64,000 nucleotides of DNA from contig CM043963.1 in the NCBI GenBank assembly GCA_014529385.2, positions 78,042,912-78,106,911 of the forward strand, written 5' to 3'. Below, one piece after another: positions 11,281-22,169 of this stretch; within the stretch, counting starts at the first letter, position 1; every line of letters starts with the position of its first letter. The stretch comes from Adiantum capillus-veneris (Eukaryota > Streptophyta > Polypodiopsida > Polypodiales > Pteridaceae). The notes below the pieces were generated by a model. That model was not told where the DNA came from, did not search any database, and worked only from the letters and a program-made list of their open reading frames with translations. Made by a program: the position numbers and the translations under genes.

Positions 11281-11821
11281 TCCTGTGCAGAGCATGCAAA
11301 CTAGGATCACAAAGTGGATGTTTCAAATTAGTATCCTTATTTTCAAACTTGCAAATGAACATAAAATATGAGCACAAAATGATTGATAGCACATTATATA
11401 AACTTAAGTAGAACCCCTTTGTACACGGACATATGGTACCCCTCAATAAACACCCCCAGGGATGCATCCCATTATTAAGATTGTTCCGTATTTTTCTACA
11501 TTTAGGCAAGGGAACCGGTCTCTGTGCAAGCTATCTCCTTGCGTTAATCCCTTACAACTATTGCCTTGCCACATGACCTTAATCTTAATTGTGGTGTTGC
11601 GTCCTCACCTTAATTTCAATCCACTTAAGACTTCAAGTCTTCCATGGTCATCATATTCTACCAAACCATTGCCCCTCAAACCATTGTATCCACAAGATAG
11701 AGGGCCATGAAGGGAGCTATCCCTTACATGCACAAGGAAGCGATAGCTCATGGAGAGCGCGTGGGCAAGAGTAGTATATTGTGTCAAAGGATTGGACCAA
11801 TTTGTGGCCCGTAGCCATCGC

Positions 11822-11824
<3 letters not shown>

Positions 11825-11879
<55 letters not shown>
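11825..11879. repeat. (CT)n microsatellite, about 27 repeats
   Basis: Uninterrupted CT dinucleotides at the end of the second module E copy, with the same left flank as the tract at 11230. Confidence 0.98.
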
Positions 11880-11881
<2 letters not shown>

Positions 11882-11982
11882 TCCTTGCAGAGCATGCAAT
11901 CCGCCATCGCTACTAAGAGGGTTGACTATTAAAGTTTTGTTTAAATTTTTGTGTGCCCGATGGTGCCTAAGGGGCCAATAGG

Positions 11983-12930
11983 TGGGCACGTCCTATTGCC
12001 CAAATGTATTCTTAGCTATGGCATATGCATCACCTCTTAGCTCTGTTAGCATGTGTGGCATAATATCTAGCCTAATAGCTTGTGTGGCACTATGCTAGGA
12101 ATAATATCTTGGATATTTCTACCACCTTACGTATGATGCAGCATGTACGTCATTGTATGACTCTTCTATATAAGAGCACCATCGTACATTTCTACAAGCA
12201 ATCTATTTTAGCAAGCCTTATTTTGTATTTTGACATTTGCATATCTTGTCTCTCTTTTTAAGTGTAACTACTGATAGTCATGTTTTAATCATGAATGCAA
12301 CTTACAAAAAAACTACCCTAATTAGGGGCGCGTCCTATTGCCCAAATTTATTCTTAGATATGGCATATGCAACACCTCTTAGCCTTGTTAGCCTATGTGG
12401 CATAATATCTAGCCTAATAGCTTGTATGGCACTATGCTAGAAATAATATCTTGGATATTTCTACCACCTTACCTATGATGTTAGCCTATATGTCATTCTA
12501 TGACTCTTCTATATAAGAGCACCATCTACAAGCAATCTATTTTAGCAAGCCTTATTTTGTATTTTGACATTTGCATATCTTGTCTCTCTTTTTAGGTGTA
12601 GTTACAAAAACCGTCCTAATTAGGGGCACGTCCTATTGCCCAAATTTATTCTTAGCTATGGCATATGCAACACCTCTTAGCCATGTGTGTCATAATATCT
12701 AGCCTAATAGCCTATGTGGCACTATGCTAGGAATAATAACTTGTATATTTCTAGCACCTTACCTATGATGTCACCCTGTATTTTGTTATATGGCTCTTCT
12801 ATATTAGAGCACCATTGTACATTTCTATAAGCAATCTATTTTAGCGAACCTTATTGTCTCTCTTTTTAAGTGTAATTACTCATAATAATTTCTCAATCAT
12901 GAATGCAACTTTCGACAAACCGCCTTAATT
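11983..12930. repeat. Module F: three tandem 300-345 bp repeats with a TATA box
   Basis: Each repeat starts near GTCCTATTGCCCAAAT (11989, 12333 and 12631), passes CTTAGC and CACTATGCTAGGAATAAT, and then has ATGACTCTTCTATATAAGAG followed by CACCAT and CATTTCTACAAG. It ends in an AATCATGAATGCAACTT block. The TATATAAGAG segment with a short downstream leader looks like a core promoter. Related repeats occur at 30.0-30.4, 31.3-32.0 and 40.0-40.3 kb. No long open frame exists. They could be tandem solo LTRs of a small element or a promoter-derived satellite. Confidence 0.65.
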
Positions 12931-14165
12931 AGAGCCTCACACCAACCTATGGGGGAGGCTACACAAAGCTGCGGGCATGACAAGCCGGCTGCAGCCGATG
13001 CGGAGCAGGCATGGATCAACGAATTCGGTTCCAGATACAATCAATTATAGAAAGAAACTCAAAACTCAAAAACTAATGTGGCTTCTCAAAAACTAATGTG
13101 GCTTCTCAACATTGTTGCTTGATGCACGAGCGGTGCTAAGATTAAAATTTTGGAAGATTGTGGTTTTTGCCAAACTCAAACCAAAAACTCATGGCACTGA
13201 GTGTATGAAGAATGACGACACAGCTCACCATGGGATCCCACAGTCTCTCAAGGAGGGAAATGGCCATCAGGTAATCATAAAACAATTTTCCAAAGTTAAT
13301 TTTCAATGCAATCATTATTGGTCGAGGGATTATGTCTTCAATTCAGACATAGTCTTTGTCTACAAGTGATCTTGGGTTGTAAATCATCAACGAAATGTCT
13401 TTTTCTTGTGAGACAAAGGGAGAATTTTTCTCTCCTATGCTTTGATGGGAGGGGGCCACGGGTCAATGCTTTCCTTGCATACAAAGAAGGGTCATCAAAA
13501 CATAGTACAATGATGGCAATCACAAACCAAATGTCTTTTTCTTGTGAGACAAAGGGAGAATTTTTCTCTCCTATGCTTTGATGGGAGGGGGCCAAGGGTC
13601 AATGCATTCCTTGCATACAAAGAAGGGTCATCAAAACACAGTACAATGATGGCAATCACAACCCAAATTGGGCTACAAAGTAAGTTGATACAAGTAATTA
13701 AGGAGGTACATCGTAGGTTTTAATTTTGTTTGATAATTTCTTGTACATGCTGAGTGTTTGTGGCATGCAAAGGACATGTACGATTCCATGGAAGTTTTTC
13801 CACACTTGTGCCATTCAAGCCATCAAGGCACAAACAAAGCTTGTGAAAATCACCATAAGCAAAAATTTCAAACAAATCACTCACAACAAGAGCATGATTT
13901 GTTGCATAAATCAAGCAAGGCTTGTGCGATAAATGTTTCTATCAAATTTTGATACAAGCATGGCTTTTCATCAAGGGCATACAAACCAAGAAAGGCTGGG
14001 CCATGCCAAGGTTTTCAACAAACTTTGGCCAAAGATTCTTGCAATGAATTCAATACCAGATTTTCAATCTACGAGATGATGGTACAAAATCCATTGCCAA
14101 GTGTGACAACAGGGATCAGTTGTCTATGAGATGATATCCTCTAGCCAACTTGACTATGGCCTACT
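12931..14165. repeat. Modules G and H, unit 1, no gene recognised
   Basis: The stretch starts with AGCCTCACACCAACCTATGG and includes CATGACAAGCCGGC. It recurs at 31.98-32.33 kb (first part only) and 40.33-41.45 kb. A local 136 bp direct duplication (13393-13664) is present here but not in the 40.8 kb copy. Short open frames on both strands carry stops in the paralogous copies, so I do not call a gene. Confidence 0.55.
13393..13664. repeat. 136 bp direct tandem duplication
   Basis: The block beginning AAATGTCTTTTTCTTGTGAG at 13393 is repeated at 13529 with very few differences. It runs through the CTATGCTTTGATGGG and GGTCATCAAAAC motifs to GATGGCAATCACAA. The paralogous site at about 40804-40945 has one copy only, so this is a recent change in unit 1. 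Confidence 0.9.
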
Positions 14166-14959
14166 AAACTCTAATGTTTGAGATATGCTATGAGCATACA
14201 AACTTAGGGGAACTTTGCAACAAGTTTGAAGTGTGTTGTGTCGGGTGTCGACATGGACCAAGCCATGGGAATTTCATAATATATACAACAGATCTCACTC
14301 CTATCTCGCCGAGTGTTTATGGTTACCTCCACACACAAGTACATTTTGTACTTGATAGATGTCATATTTCTTGACCTCATAAATGATACATATTCCACAT
14401 TTTGAGGATATGAGTCTTTGGGATAGACACTGGCACCTATTCTTCCAATTATGTGTCATGATTGAGTCCCTAGGTGCTGGTCAAGTTCGTTTATTAGACC
14501 ATTTTGAGCACGTAGTACCAGAAATGTTTTTGGGACAGACTTGTTAAGGTTACAAGTAATATTAAACAACACTCATGTATGATTTCTTATGCATATAGCA
14601 GGGTGATGTTCTATTAATGAAAGTGTTTTCTAGATGTGATTCATTTTCACATTCTATTATGGTCAAATGTTTTAGCAAAGCTTTTAAGTGATTGCAATGG
14701 GAAGTATTTAGTTTATTTTCATAAAGATATTTACACGTTTATCCCCTCCTCTTTCATGTGTGCTATGAGCATAACATCGACCATAAGTATTGGTAACTAT
14801 AGTCATGCAAATAGAGGTATGGGTAAGTTTTTGCTAAATGCATGTACACAAGGTGTTATGGGCTCTAGTGTTTAGCAAATTCATATTCGTAAGGACATGA
14901 AAATTCATGAATATAATAGCTCAAGAAGCTTTTTGCACCACAAGTGCAGTATCTCTAGG

Positions 14960-15420
14960 AGATTTATTGTAGCGGTTTATCAACCACCATACAAGGTGAC
15001 TCAGTATGGGTGTTTCTAGATAGATTGCTTCAACTTGGTAATATTATTCCAACAAAGTCAAGTCATTAACCAAGTTGGTTGTATAAATTATGTGGATTAA
15101 ACTGCAATCTATGAGTAATAGTGAACCTATGCTTGCTAGTCATTTTTGGAAAACTATCTGCAAACAATTGGGAAACACCCCTCCATAATGCCAATCATCA
15201 TTGAGAGATGGATGGATAGTTTTCAAGTGTTAATCTTGTGCTAGAAAATATGCTAAGATTGTATGTTAGCAAGAAGCAATCCAATTGGAAATATTATCTC
15301 TCTAGTTTAGAGTTTGCTTATAATGATGTCAAACATGGTGCGCCTGGGTTTAGTCCCTTCATGTTTATGTCAGGTTTTTAACCTCGATCACCAATTATAA
15401 TGGGGCTGCCTACTAACGGG
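14960..15420 (+). mobile_element. Gypsy integrase remnant (second family), unit 1
   Basis: On the plus strand, broken frames read DSVWVFLDRLLQLGNIIPTK near 15006, matching the gypsy integrase core (GHDxIWVVVDRL...HFIPxK). After stops comes LVLENMLRLYVSKKQSNWKY and SLEFAYNDVKHGAPGFSPFM, matching the C-terminal half of the core before the GPR/chromodomain tail. The order and spacing are right for one decayed integrase with internal losses. A matching copy lies at 42.27-42.68 kb. The opposite strand orientation and different sequence separate it from the 6.8 kb gypsy family. Confidence 0.75.
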
Positions 15421-15885
15421 AACAGATAGCAAGTCAACTGCTTAGTCTCTGCTGATGATGGGATATGTCGGCATGTCACTTTCATGGGAAGTTCACTTTA
15501 AAAGTTTCAAATCATTTGCCTCAACCCTCTACCGTGTTTTGTAAAGAAAGAGTTCAAATTGGACTGGGGGAAGAAGAGAGAGGGGGATGAGAGGACGTAT
15601 TTTTACAAATTAAATATTACCACACATATTACCACTGGTATTATCGCCTGCATTGTTGCACTTATTCTCGTTGCTATTATTGCTTATATTATCGATTGGC
15701 ACTAAAATATTCAAATTTGGATACTTCTTTCTTTTTTTTTTGGTGAAAAGTTAAAGAACATGATTTCTATTTTCAAAATACGGACCAAAAAATGGTGTTG
15801 GGACATGAAGCTATGGTTTTTGGGATAAATTAGTTCACAAGGCTTGGACATTGTTTATAATGTTGGCTTGCAAGTAGCACACACA
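15421..15885. other. Spacer between integrase and B-box remnants
   Basis: No gene is seen. The stretch includes a TATTACCAC-rich segment (about 15615-15700) whose translation in the other copy (42812-43006) is hydrophobic. This copy contains a stop, so I treat it as simple AT-rich DNA. Confidence 0.5.
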
Positions 15886-16137
15886 TCATGCACGAAACAA
15901 AAGAGGCTTGCACTCTTTCACTGAAAACCACATGAATTTCACCTGAGTGACTGTATCCTTACATTTGTCGCATATTCTGAAAGGCTTTACATAGTGATGG
16001 CAAGGACCTCTCTTGCTATGAAGAGGTTTTGAGCAAGGAGCACAATAAAGGACCTCTTCTTTAAAGTAATCTTTAGTGACGGATGTACTCTCGCACTGGG
16101 CGCAACACAAAACACTGGCTCCACTTGCACCCTTATC
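15886..16137 (-). pseudogene. B-box-like zinc-finger fragment, unit 1 (start and one Cys lost)
   Basis: The minus strand encodes ASVLCCAQCES ... YCAPCSKPLHSKRGPCHH, followed by RICDKCKD. The spacing C-x2-C ... C-x2-C-x4-H-x7-H fits a plant B-box. Compared with the copy at 43151-43402, the third Cys is Tyr and the initiator Met is Lys. The following C-x2-C (DKCKD) may begin a second B-box. In full-length plant proteins, tandem B-boxes mediate protein contacts in light and flowering regulators. Only about 80 residues are visible here and no CCT domain or second exon is seen. It is probably a captured exon fragment. Confidence 0.5.
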
Positions 16138-16400
16138 TCTTCAAAACAACAACATAAGAAAATGTGTGAAGGTGGATGTGAGAAAGAGGGAGAGGTTATA
16201 ACCGCCCTAATTACCTCTAGCAATATTGATCAATGATTTGGAGCCAAAATATGCAAATTTGAGGACTTTCTTCTATTTTCTTAAAAAAATAACAAAGCAT
16301 TTGTTACTTTTTATAAATAATTATACAAAGATGATAGCTATTTTATCATCGAATTAAACACACCTACTTGATTAACATAAATTAGGATGTTTGATAAAAT

Positions 16401-16403
<3 letters not shown>

Positions 16404-16475
<72 letters not shown>
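16404..16475. repeat. (GA)n microsatellite, about 36 repeats
   Basis: An uninterrupted GA run on the plus strand lies between the B-box and CACTA remnants. The equivalent place in unit 3 has a shorter GA run at 44351-44401. Confidence 0.98.
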
Positions 16476-16480
<5 letters not shown>

Positions 16481-17121
16481 TGGATTGAATTATCATCTAC
16501 GGAGGTCAGATATGACCTATGGGACCGAAAACAAAAAAACATCATAACAGGTTCTACAAAAAGAGAGGGGTTGCAGGCTACATCTCATTTAAGGACCGAG
16601 GGTCCAAAAAAAGAGGGGAAAGATAGGATGAAGAAATCCTATGGAGAGGGGGGTGAGGAGGAAGCCGGTTTGGGAGTTTGGAACTCTTGAATAATGGCTC
16701 ATTAGGAAAATTTTGAACTCATTTTTGGGCCTTTTAAGAGTGCCACATTATCAAAGTTGTACAAAAGAAAGCAACCCAGTAGACCCCTCTAAATATTGCT
16801 TAGAACCCCATGATATGACCTATCATTGGAAAGTTCTTGAAAAATGGATTCTAAAGAGCCAAGGTCCGAAAAGTTTGGATGACTTCTATGAAAGTTATGC
16901 TATTTTTTTTCAATCAACCAGGTTTTGTTACCGTTACGGTAATCTAAAATCACCTTTTTTTAGATCTACATGAAGGCAATGTCCGATACATGCATGCTAT
17001 ATATCAATAGATAGCATTTGAAGAGTAGATTCTAAATATCCAACCTCCGACAAGTTTGGATCTTATTTGCAAAAAATTTACCGATCCCCACTTTTTGAAA
17101 GCTATGCCACATCAACAATTC
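16476..17121. other. Spacer downstream of the CACTA remnant
   Basis: No gene is recognised. A plus-strand frame of 86 codons at 16713-16973 has no family match that I can see and is absent from the unit 3 copy, where most of this stretch is deleted. Confidence 0.45.
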
Positions 17122-18345
17122 TTACAAGGCCCATTTTTGAGTCCAAACTTTTTCTAATGTTACCTCTGCAATAGATTGCCCATTTCCCTGTTGTGCGTGC
17201 TTCTTGTATCTTTTGGAGTTCTGCCTTCTTCTTCTTGACTTGAGCCGGTGTGAGATCTTTTGCAAACCACATTTTGGTGTCCTTGAGAAACCACGATTGC
17301 TCATCTCATCATCATCATTATCATCATGGAAATTATCCTCGCTAAGATTGGTTGCAGTGGGACTTGAATCATCAATCTTTCTCTCCTCTGTCTCCTCCTC
17401 AACCAAAGTAGTAAGTGTGAGGGTCTCAAAGATGATGTCCACGTCATTAGTGGCAAAAATGGTTCTCCCCCAAGTGTTACTAGAACTACAAACCAAATTT
17501 TTGGTTGGTGGATTGATGGGATATAGATGACTTGTAGAAGAGATACTCAAAGTGAGTGACATTGGTATTATGTTACAAGAAAATAAGGGTAAATAATGTT
17601 ATCACTCACCTGCTTACGATTGTGTGGAAAAACTAAGTTGTCATACCTCCTCGTGTGATGCACATTAGAGTCCACCATGTAGATCCCATTATCATGTTGT
17701 CTAGACACATCTTCAAACCACTTGCACTCAAAGATGAAGGTATGAAAGATTCTAAATTTGACCTTTAGTATCCTTTCAATAGGCCCATAGTACATGGCTT
17801 CATCACCATTTGTGTCAAAGTTTCCCATGATTGTGCACCATCATAAAGAGGTGTTTGAGCACTAAATAGAAACCCGTTCTCCATTTCTTGTGCTCAGTGA
17901 GTGCATGGTCAATAATCCTCTTCGCACATGTTGGATTCATGTGCCAACAACTCATCAACCATGTCGAACATGTACTCATCCTCAAACTCGAATTGTCCCT
18001 GAGATGCATGTGGAGAAGCTGCCAAAGTAGAGATAGTACCACAATCACTACGTGCCATGCCTTCACTCACCCACTCTTGCCGTTGTCTTTCAGTGTTGCA
18101 TGCCATAGCACTACCACTGAACACAGACCAATGGGGATCATCCTCAAGCGAGGGGGGATGGTGCTTCTACCTACTCAAGTGTCTTTTTAAGGGATACAAA
18201 GCCACTCATTCTCCACAATCTCCAAGGCAATGTGCCTCAAGCGAGAGATGCTCCTTTGCACTTGGTACAAGGGCAATGGAGTTTATTCTTGAGCCATCGT
18301 TCACATTAGGGGCTATTGGGAGGGCCATAATCATCCCAATCGTCC
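17122..18345 (-). mobile_element. Internally deleted CACTA (En/Spm-like) transposase remnant, unit 1
   Basis: On the minus strand, 18345-18180 gives DDWDDYGPPNSP and LKNKLHCPCTKCKGASL, the zinc-like CPCxKC core of the transposase-associated domain found at the N-terminus of TNP2-type proteins. Next come DEYMFDMVDELLAHES (about 17990) and, near 17840, a segment whose 45 kb copy reads AKTPLYDGAQSWETL. Then 17828-17568 reads EAMYYGPIERILKVKFRIFH, FIFECKWFEDV, YMVDSNVHHTRRYDNLVFPH and KQVSDNIIYP, matching the DUF4216 pattern near the C-terminus. The acidic tail is at 17562-17122. The DDE catalytic core is absent, so this is a non-autonomous, decayed copy. Terminal CACTA repeats were not identified. 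Confidence 0.62.
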
Positions 18346-18365
18346 TGCACATTCATGAAAGATAA

Positions 18366-19639
18366 TTAGATAAATTCAAGAATCTTTGAAAAATAACATT
18401 TTCTCCAAAAAATAAATAGTCAGTAGAGGAGGTGTAAGATAAAATTTCAATAGTGAAAGAAAAGAGAAGACTAAAGAAACACTAGAGAGGAGGTTGGGAA
18501 ATCACAAGCCTACAACATCGGATTCCTATTGCAACCTTGGAGAGGGGGAATTGGGGAACACACCCAACACTCAGCGCAAGGCCTCTCTATAGCTCATGGC
18601 ATTCACAACACCCATGCTCTCTTAGAAAAACTTTTTAAAGACACAATTTACACTAGCAGATCACCGTTGCACACTTCCCAATTCTCACACACCTGACAAA
18701 CCATAAGACACCACGAACTCACCACCAAAACTTGTTTCAACCCTTACAACACACATGACTACTCAATCTGACTCTCTTAGCACAAAACACCACCATTTGG
18801 GGGGGGGCGGGGGGCACACACATCCACACTGTCGACATTGAGAAACACCACAAGAGGAGGAGAAAGAGAAAGGGGAAAGGAGAAATGACACAAAATTGGG
18901 GCAACAACAGCTTGATCTTTCTTCAGAAGAACATTCAAAATTCCCTCTTAGTAGGCTTAAAGGGCTCCCAAAAAGCCCTAAGAAAAAATACACTCACTCT
19001 CTTTGGATCTCTTGCAAATGGTAGGCCAAAATCCCTAAAAAATGATTAAAAAAACCCTTTGATAACGGTGCCCTATTCATCTTTGTAATATCTGTTTGTT
19101 TTTTTTTTAAATGTTGGGTACATTACACCTTTAGACACTGATATCATTGCTTTGTCTTGCTCACAAAACTGACTAACTTTGGCTACACCATCATTGCTCA
19201 AACCCCTTGTTCAACATTCATGTTCAACAATAAACACGGTTATTGAATTTGAGAACCTACAACACCAAACTCACAACCAAGCACACTAGTAAACCACAAC
19301 CACTATGAGGGGGTCACTATACATAAATTGTGTATATCACGTGCGTTCCATGACTATTTTTAAAAATCTTTATTTGTGAATTTTTGACAAAGAAAACGCA
19401 CCCTTTTCCTATTCAATCGGTATGCTTTTTCCCAAATTTCATTTTATGGTACCCTTATGTATGTGAAAATGTGAAAATAAAATAAAATTTAGTAACCCCT
19501 TCTGCTGCACTCACGTGATAGTCACAAAGTTGTTAGGTGATCCCCCCAAGCACAACCATATGTACAAGATATATACAAAGCTATGTCTCTATTGCATATT
19601 ATCTCTTTCAGGTGGGTTGCCGAACCGCCTTGGCCACAA
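18366..19639. other. Poly-G containing spacer, unit 1
   Basis: No gene is seen. It includes a G-rich run at about 18799-18814 with a single C, followed by CACACATCCACACTG. It recurs at 22.2-23.55 kb and 45.65-46.85 kb. The part after 19400 includes TATGTATGTGAAAATGTGAAAAT and leads into the 3' end of a gypsy integrase. Confidence 0.5.
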
Positions 19640-19830
19640 TGTGATGCACATAAAGCACAAAACCCATGTCAAAGTACATCTTGAGTTGCACACCATTCAG
19701 CCGGTGCCTAAGAAGCTTACTGTTTGCTTGTACCAACTAATAGGTCCCATTAGGAAAGGCCTTCTACACCTTGTATGGAACCGTTCACTTGTTCTTGAAC
19801 TTATTCAGGAAAGGTAAATCTAGGTATCTC
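19640..19830 (-). mobile_element. Gypsy integrase C-terminal fragment, unit 1
   Basis: The minus strand, in broken frames, reads VPYKVxKAFPNGTYxLVQAN and HRLNGVQLKMYF. This matches the GPYxV..AFPNGTYQL...NGxRLKxYF tail after the plant gypsy integrase core. Upstream sequence (above 19855) no longer continues the integrase, unlike the third copy at 46.85-48.27 kb. The fragment is therefore a truncated end. Confidence 0.65.
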
Positions 19831-19855
19831 TCATATTTATTACTAGGTTGATAAA

Positions 19856-20555
19856 ATGAAAAAATGCTCAGACACATGTAAGGTAATACTAATGTAGACA
19901 CGACCCGCACTTCAAATCCTTATGACTTGGCCACTTGAACGTCATTTGGTGGGGTATGAGAAGAGAAATGAAAATCAAACTCAGCACTTTGATCTCATAA
20001 ATTTAGACATCATCCAAGCCCTCTTTGTATGTGCACCATCTAGTACAGTTTTGCAACACACTTTGACCTTCACATTGCCATAACTTGCACACCAGAGCTT
20101 CGATTGATGGGCCGTTTAGATGAGGTCAAAAATCAAATTGAAGAGCACAAAATCATAACTTCAACATGAACTTTATGCAGATTTGAGTATTCATCCATAT
20201 AGCACCAAATCCTTGCAATGAAACCACCTAAGATATTCATAACTAGATCCCCTTGCTTTCACTGGTTCTTCCCACATGCTCATAGAATCTAGAAAACCTC
20301 TATGAGCATCCACAACCCTATTTTTTACCATTTCTAGCGTCCAGGAACTTTGCTTGAACCATCATTGCCCAACCCCGTTGTTGAGCATTTATGTTCAACC
20401 AAAATCACGTTTATTGAACATGAATCTCGCAATATCAAGCAAATCCTTTAGTGACATGAAAATTCAACTACTAATACATGTACAATGTTTTACTCTTGCA
20501 TCTTGAAAACACCCTTGAAGAAAGTAGCCCCACCTCTTCAGTCACGGTTTGATGC
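19856..20555. other. Spacer between two gypsy integrase ends
   Basis: No gene is seen. It recurs at 23.76-24.53 kb. In unit 3 the integrase continues without this stretch, with the sequences diverging right after TTTATTACTAGG. It is therefore inserted or rearranged DNA specific to units 1 and 2. Confidence 0.5.
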
Positions 20556-21453
20556 ACATCTCGCATCCACGCCTTGTCAAAATACAACTTGAGTTGTGCC
20601 CTCCATTGACTTTATGCCTAAGATGCTTACCATTCATATGCACAAGCTGATAGGTACCATTTGGAAAAGCTTGGTGTACTTTATATGGTATAGTTCACTT
20701 CTTCTTGAAATTATTTTGGTATGTGAAATCCAAATAACTCTTGTACTTTTTCACCAAGTTTTCCTTCTCTATACTCTTCTCTAATAAGCATTGGTTGAAC
20801 TTGGCAACTCTTTTCTCCTTCTGCTTTACATAAAATTCCACCACAACTTCATCTATAGGGTTTCAAGACAAGTGATCCTATCCTACCAAACATTGTTTTG
20901 AGTTGTGTTAACCTAACTCACCATATACCTTTTAATGTGCCCGTGTATGCATGTACACGTAGAACTAGCTCTTTGCCATAAACCAAGTCAAATGGGGTGA
21001 AATTAGTAACAACCTTGTAATAGGTTCTATAAGCCCATAAAAACTTCATAAGATTAGCTTCTTATTGTTCTACCTATTTGTAGACATAATTTGTGAGCAT
21101 TTAGATGATCTACCCATTTGCACTTTCAACCAAATTATTGTAGTAAGGATGGTAGGGTGAAGAAAAAATGTACTAGATGCCCAACTTCTCAACCAAAGCC
21201 TGCACTAATTTGCTACTAAGCCTATGAACTCTATTACAACAGAAAACCTAGGGTACCCTAAAAGGGCAACAAATATAGTCAATAAAAACTGTGCCACTAT
21301 GTGCCCATTTATCTCTTTGTTGTTTTTTATTTGACCAACCTAGTAAGATACTCAATGGCAACAATAATGCACTTTTTACCACTACATGATTTGGGAAGAG
21401 GACCAATAGCATCCAAATTTGATTTGTTGTTTGAGCAACAATGGCTCCTTGTG
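20556..21453 (-). mobile_element. Gypsy integrase remnant truncated by tandem duplication
   Basis: From 21453 down on the minus strand: SNLDAIGPLPKSCSGKKCII and EYLTRLVK (core), then NNRVH-type decay and FLWAYRTYYKVVTNFTPFDL with VYGKELV (near 21030). Next are LEKSIEKENLVKKYKSYLDF and the KVHQAFPNGTYQLVHMNG tail (near 20690-20600). The 5' (high-coordinate) end is cut at about 21453, where the CACTA copy of the next repeat begins. In the copy at 25.4 kb the same integrase continues into RNase H. Confidence 0.8.
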
Positions 21454-21454
21454 G

Positions 21455-22165
21455 TGTCATACCTCCTCGTGTGATTCACATTAGAGTCCACCATGTAGAG
21501 CCCATTATCATGTTGTCTAGACACATTTTCAAACCACTTGCACTCAAAGATGAAGGTATGAAAGATTATAAAATTGACATTTAGTATCCTTTCAATAGGC
21601 CCATAGTACGTGGCTTCATCACCATTTGTATCAAAGTTTCCCATGATTGTGCACCATTGTAAATAGGTGTTTGAACACTCAATAGAAACCTGTTCTCCAT
21701 TTCTTGTGCTCATCAAGTGGATGGTCTATAATCCTCTTTGCACATGTTGTATTCTTGTGCCAAAAAATCATCAACCATGTTGAACATGTACTCATCCTCA
21801 AACTCGAATTGTTCTTGAGATGCATGTGGAGAAGCTGCCAGCGTAGAGATAGTACCACAATCACCACATGCCATGCCTTCACTCACCCACTCTTGCCGTT
21901 GTCTTTCAGTGTTGGATGCCATAGCACTACCATTGAACACAGACCAATGGCGAGCATCCTCAAGCGCGGGGGGAGCATACTCCTACCTTCTCGAACACCT
22001 TTTTAAGGGATCCAAAGCCCCTCGTTCTCCACATTCTCCAAGGCAATGTGCCTCAAGTGAAGGATGCTCCTTTGCACTTGGTACAAGGGCAATGCAGTTT
22101 GTTCTTGAGCCATTATTCACATTAGGGACTATTTGGAGGGCCACAATCATTTCAATCGTCTTGCA
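21455..22165 (-). mobile_element. CACTA remnant, second copy, C-terminal tail missing
   Basis: The order is as in the 17.1-18.3 kb copy: LHCPCTKCKGASF in the transposase-associated domain (about 22090), then FEFEDEYMFNMVDDFLA and the DUF4216 part EATYYGPIERILNVNFIIFH with FIFECKWFENV. The copy begins abruptly at GTCATACCTCC (21455), after the VNHTRRYD position, and lacks the acidic tail. Stops interrupt the N-terminal part. It marks the left end of a tandemly repeated block of about 3.8-3.9 kb. Confidence 0.6.
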
Positions 22166-22169
22166 CATT

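Larger units (their letters stand above)
10541..11935. repeat. Module E, two tandem copies each ending in a CT tract
   Basis: Two related stretches (about 10541-11290 and 11291-11935) share the same order: a block starting ACTAGGATCACAAAGTGG, then CACCCC(T/C)AGGGATGCATCCC, then GGCAAGAGTAG(C/T)ATATTGTGTC, and finally a CT microsatellite just after GTAGCCATCGCTACC. The module recurs at 29.2-30.0, 30.4-31.2 and 39.5-40.0 kb. On the minus strand an open frame (around 11215-10984) reads VLDRLLVDVRDGSLGPLS and is shared in several copies. I do not recognise it. Confidence 0.65.

Noticed and set aside
11983-12930. CRISPR-like array of repeats
   Set aside because: The repeats are 300-345 bp long with no spacer structure, and the genome is eukaryotic. 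They fit tandem promoter or LTR-like repeats.
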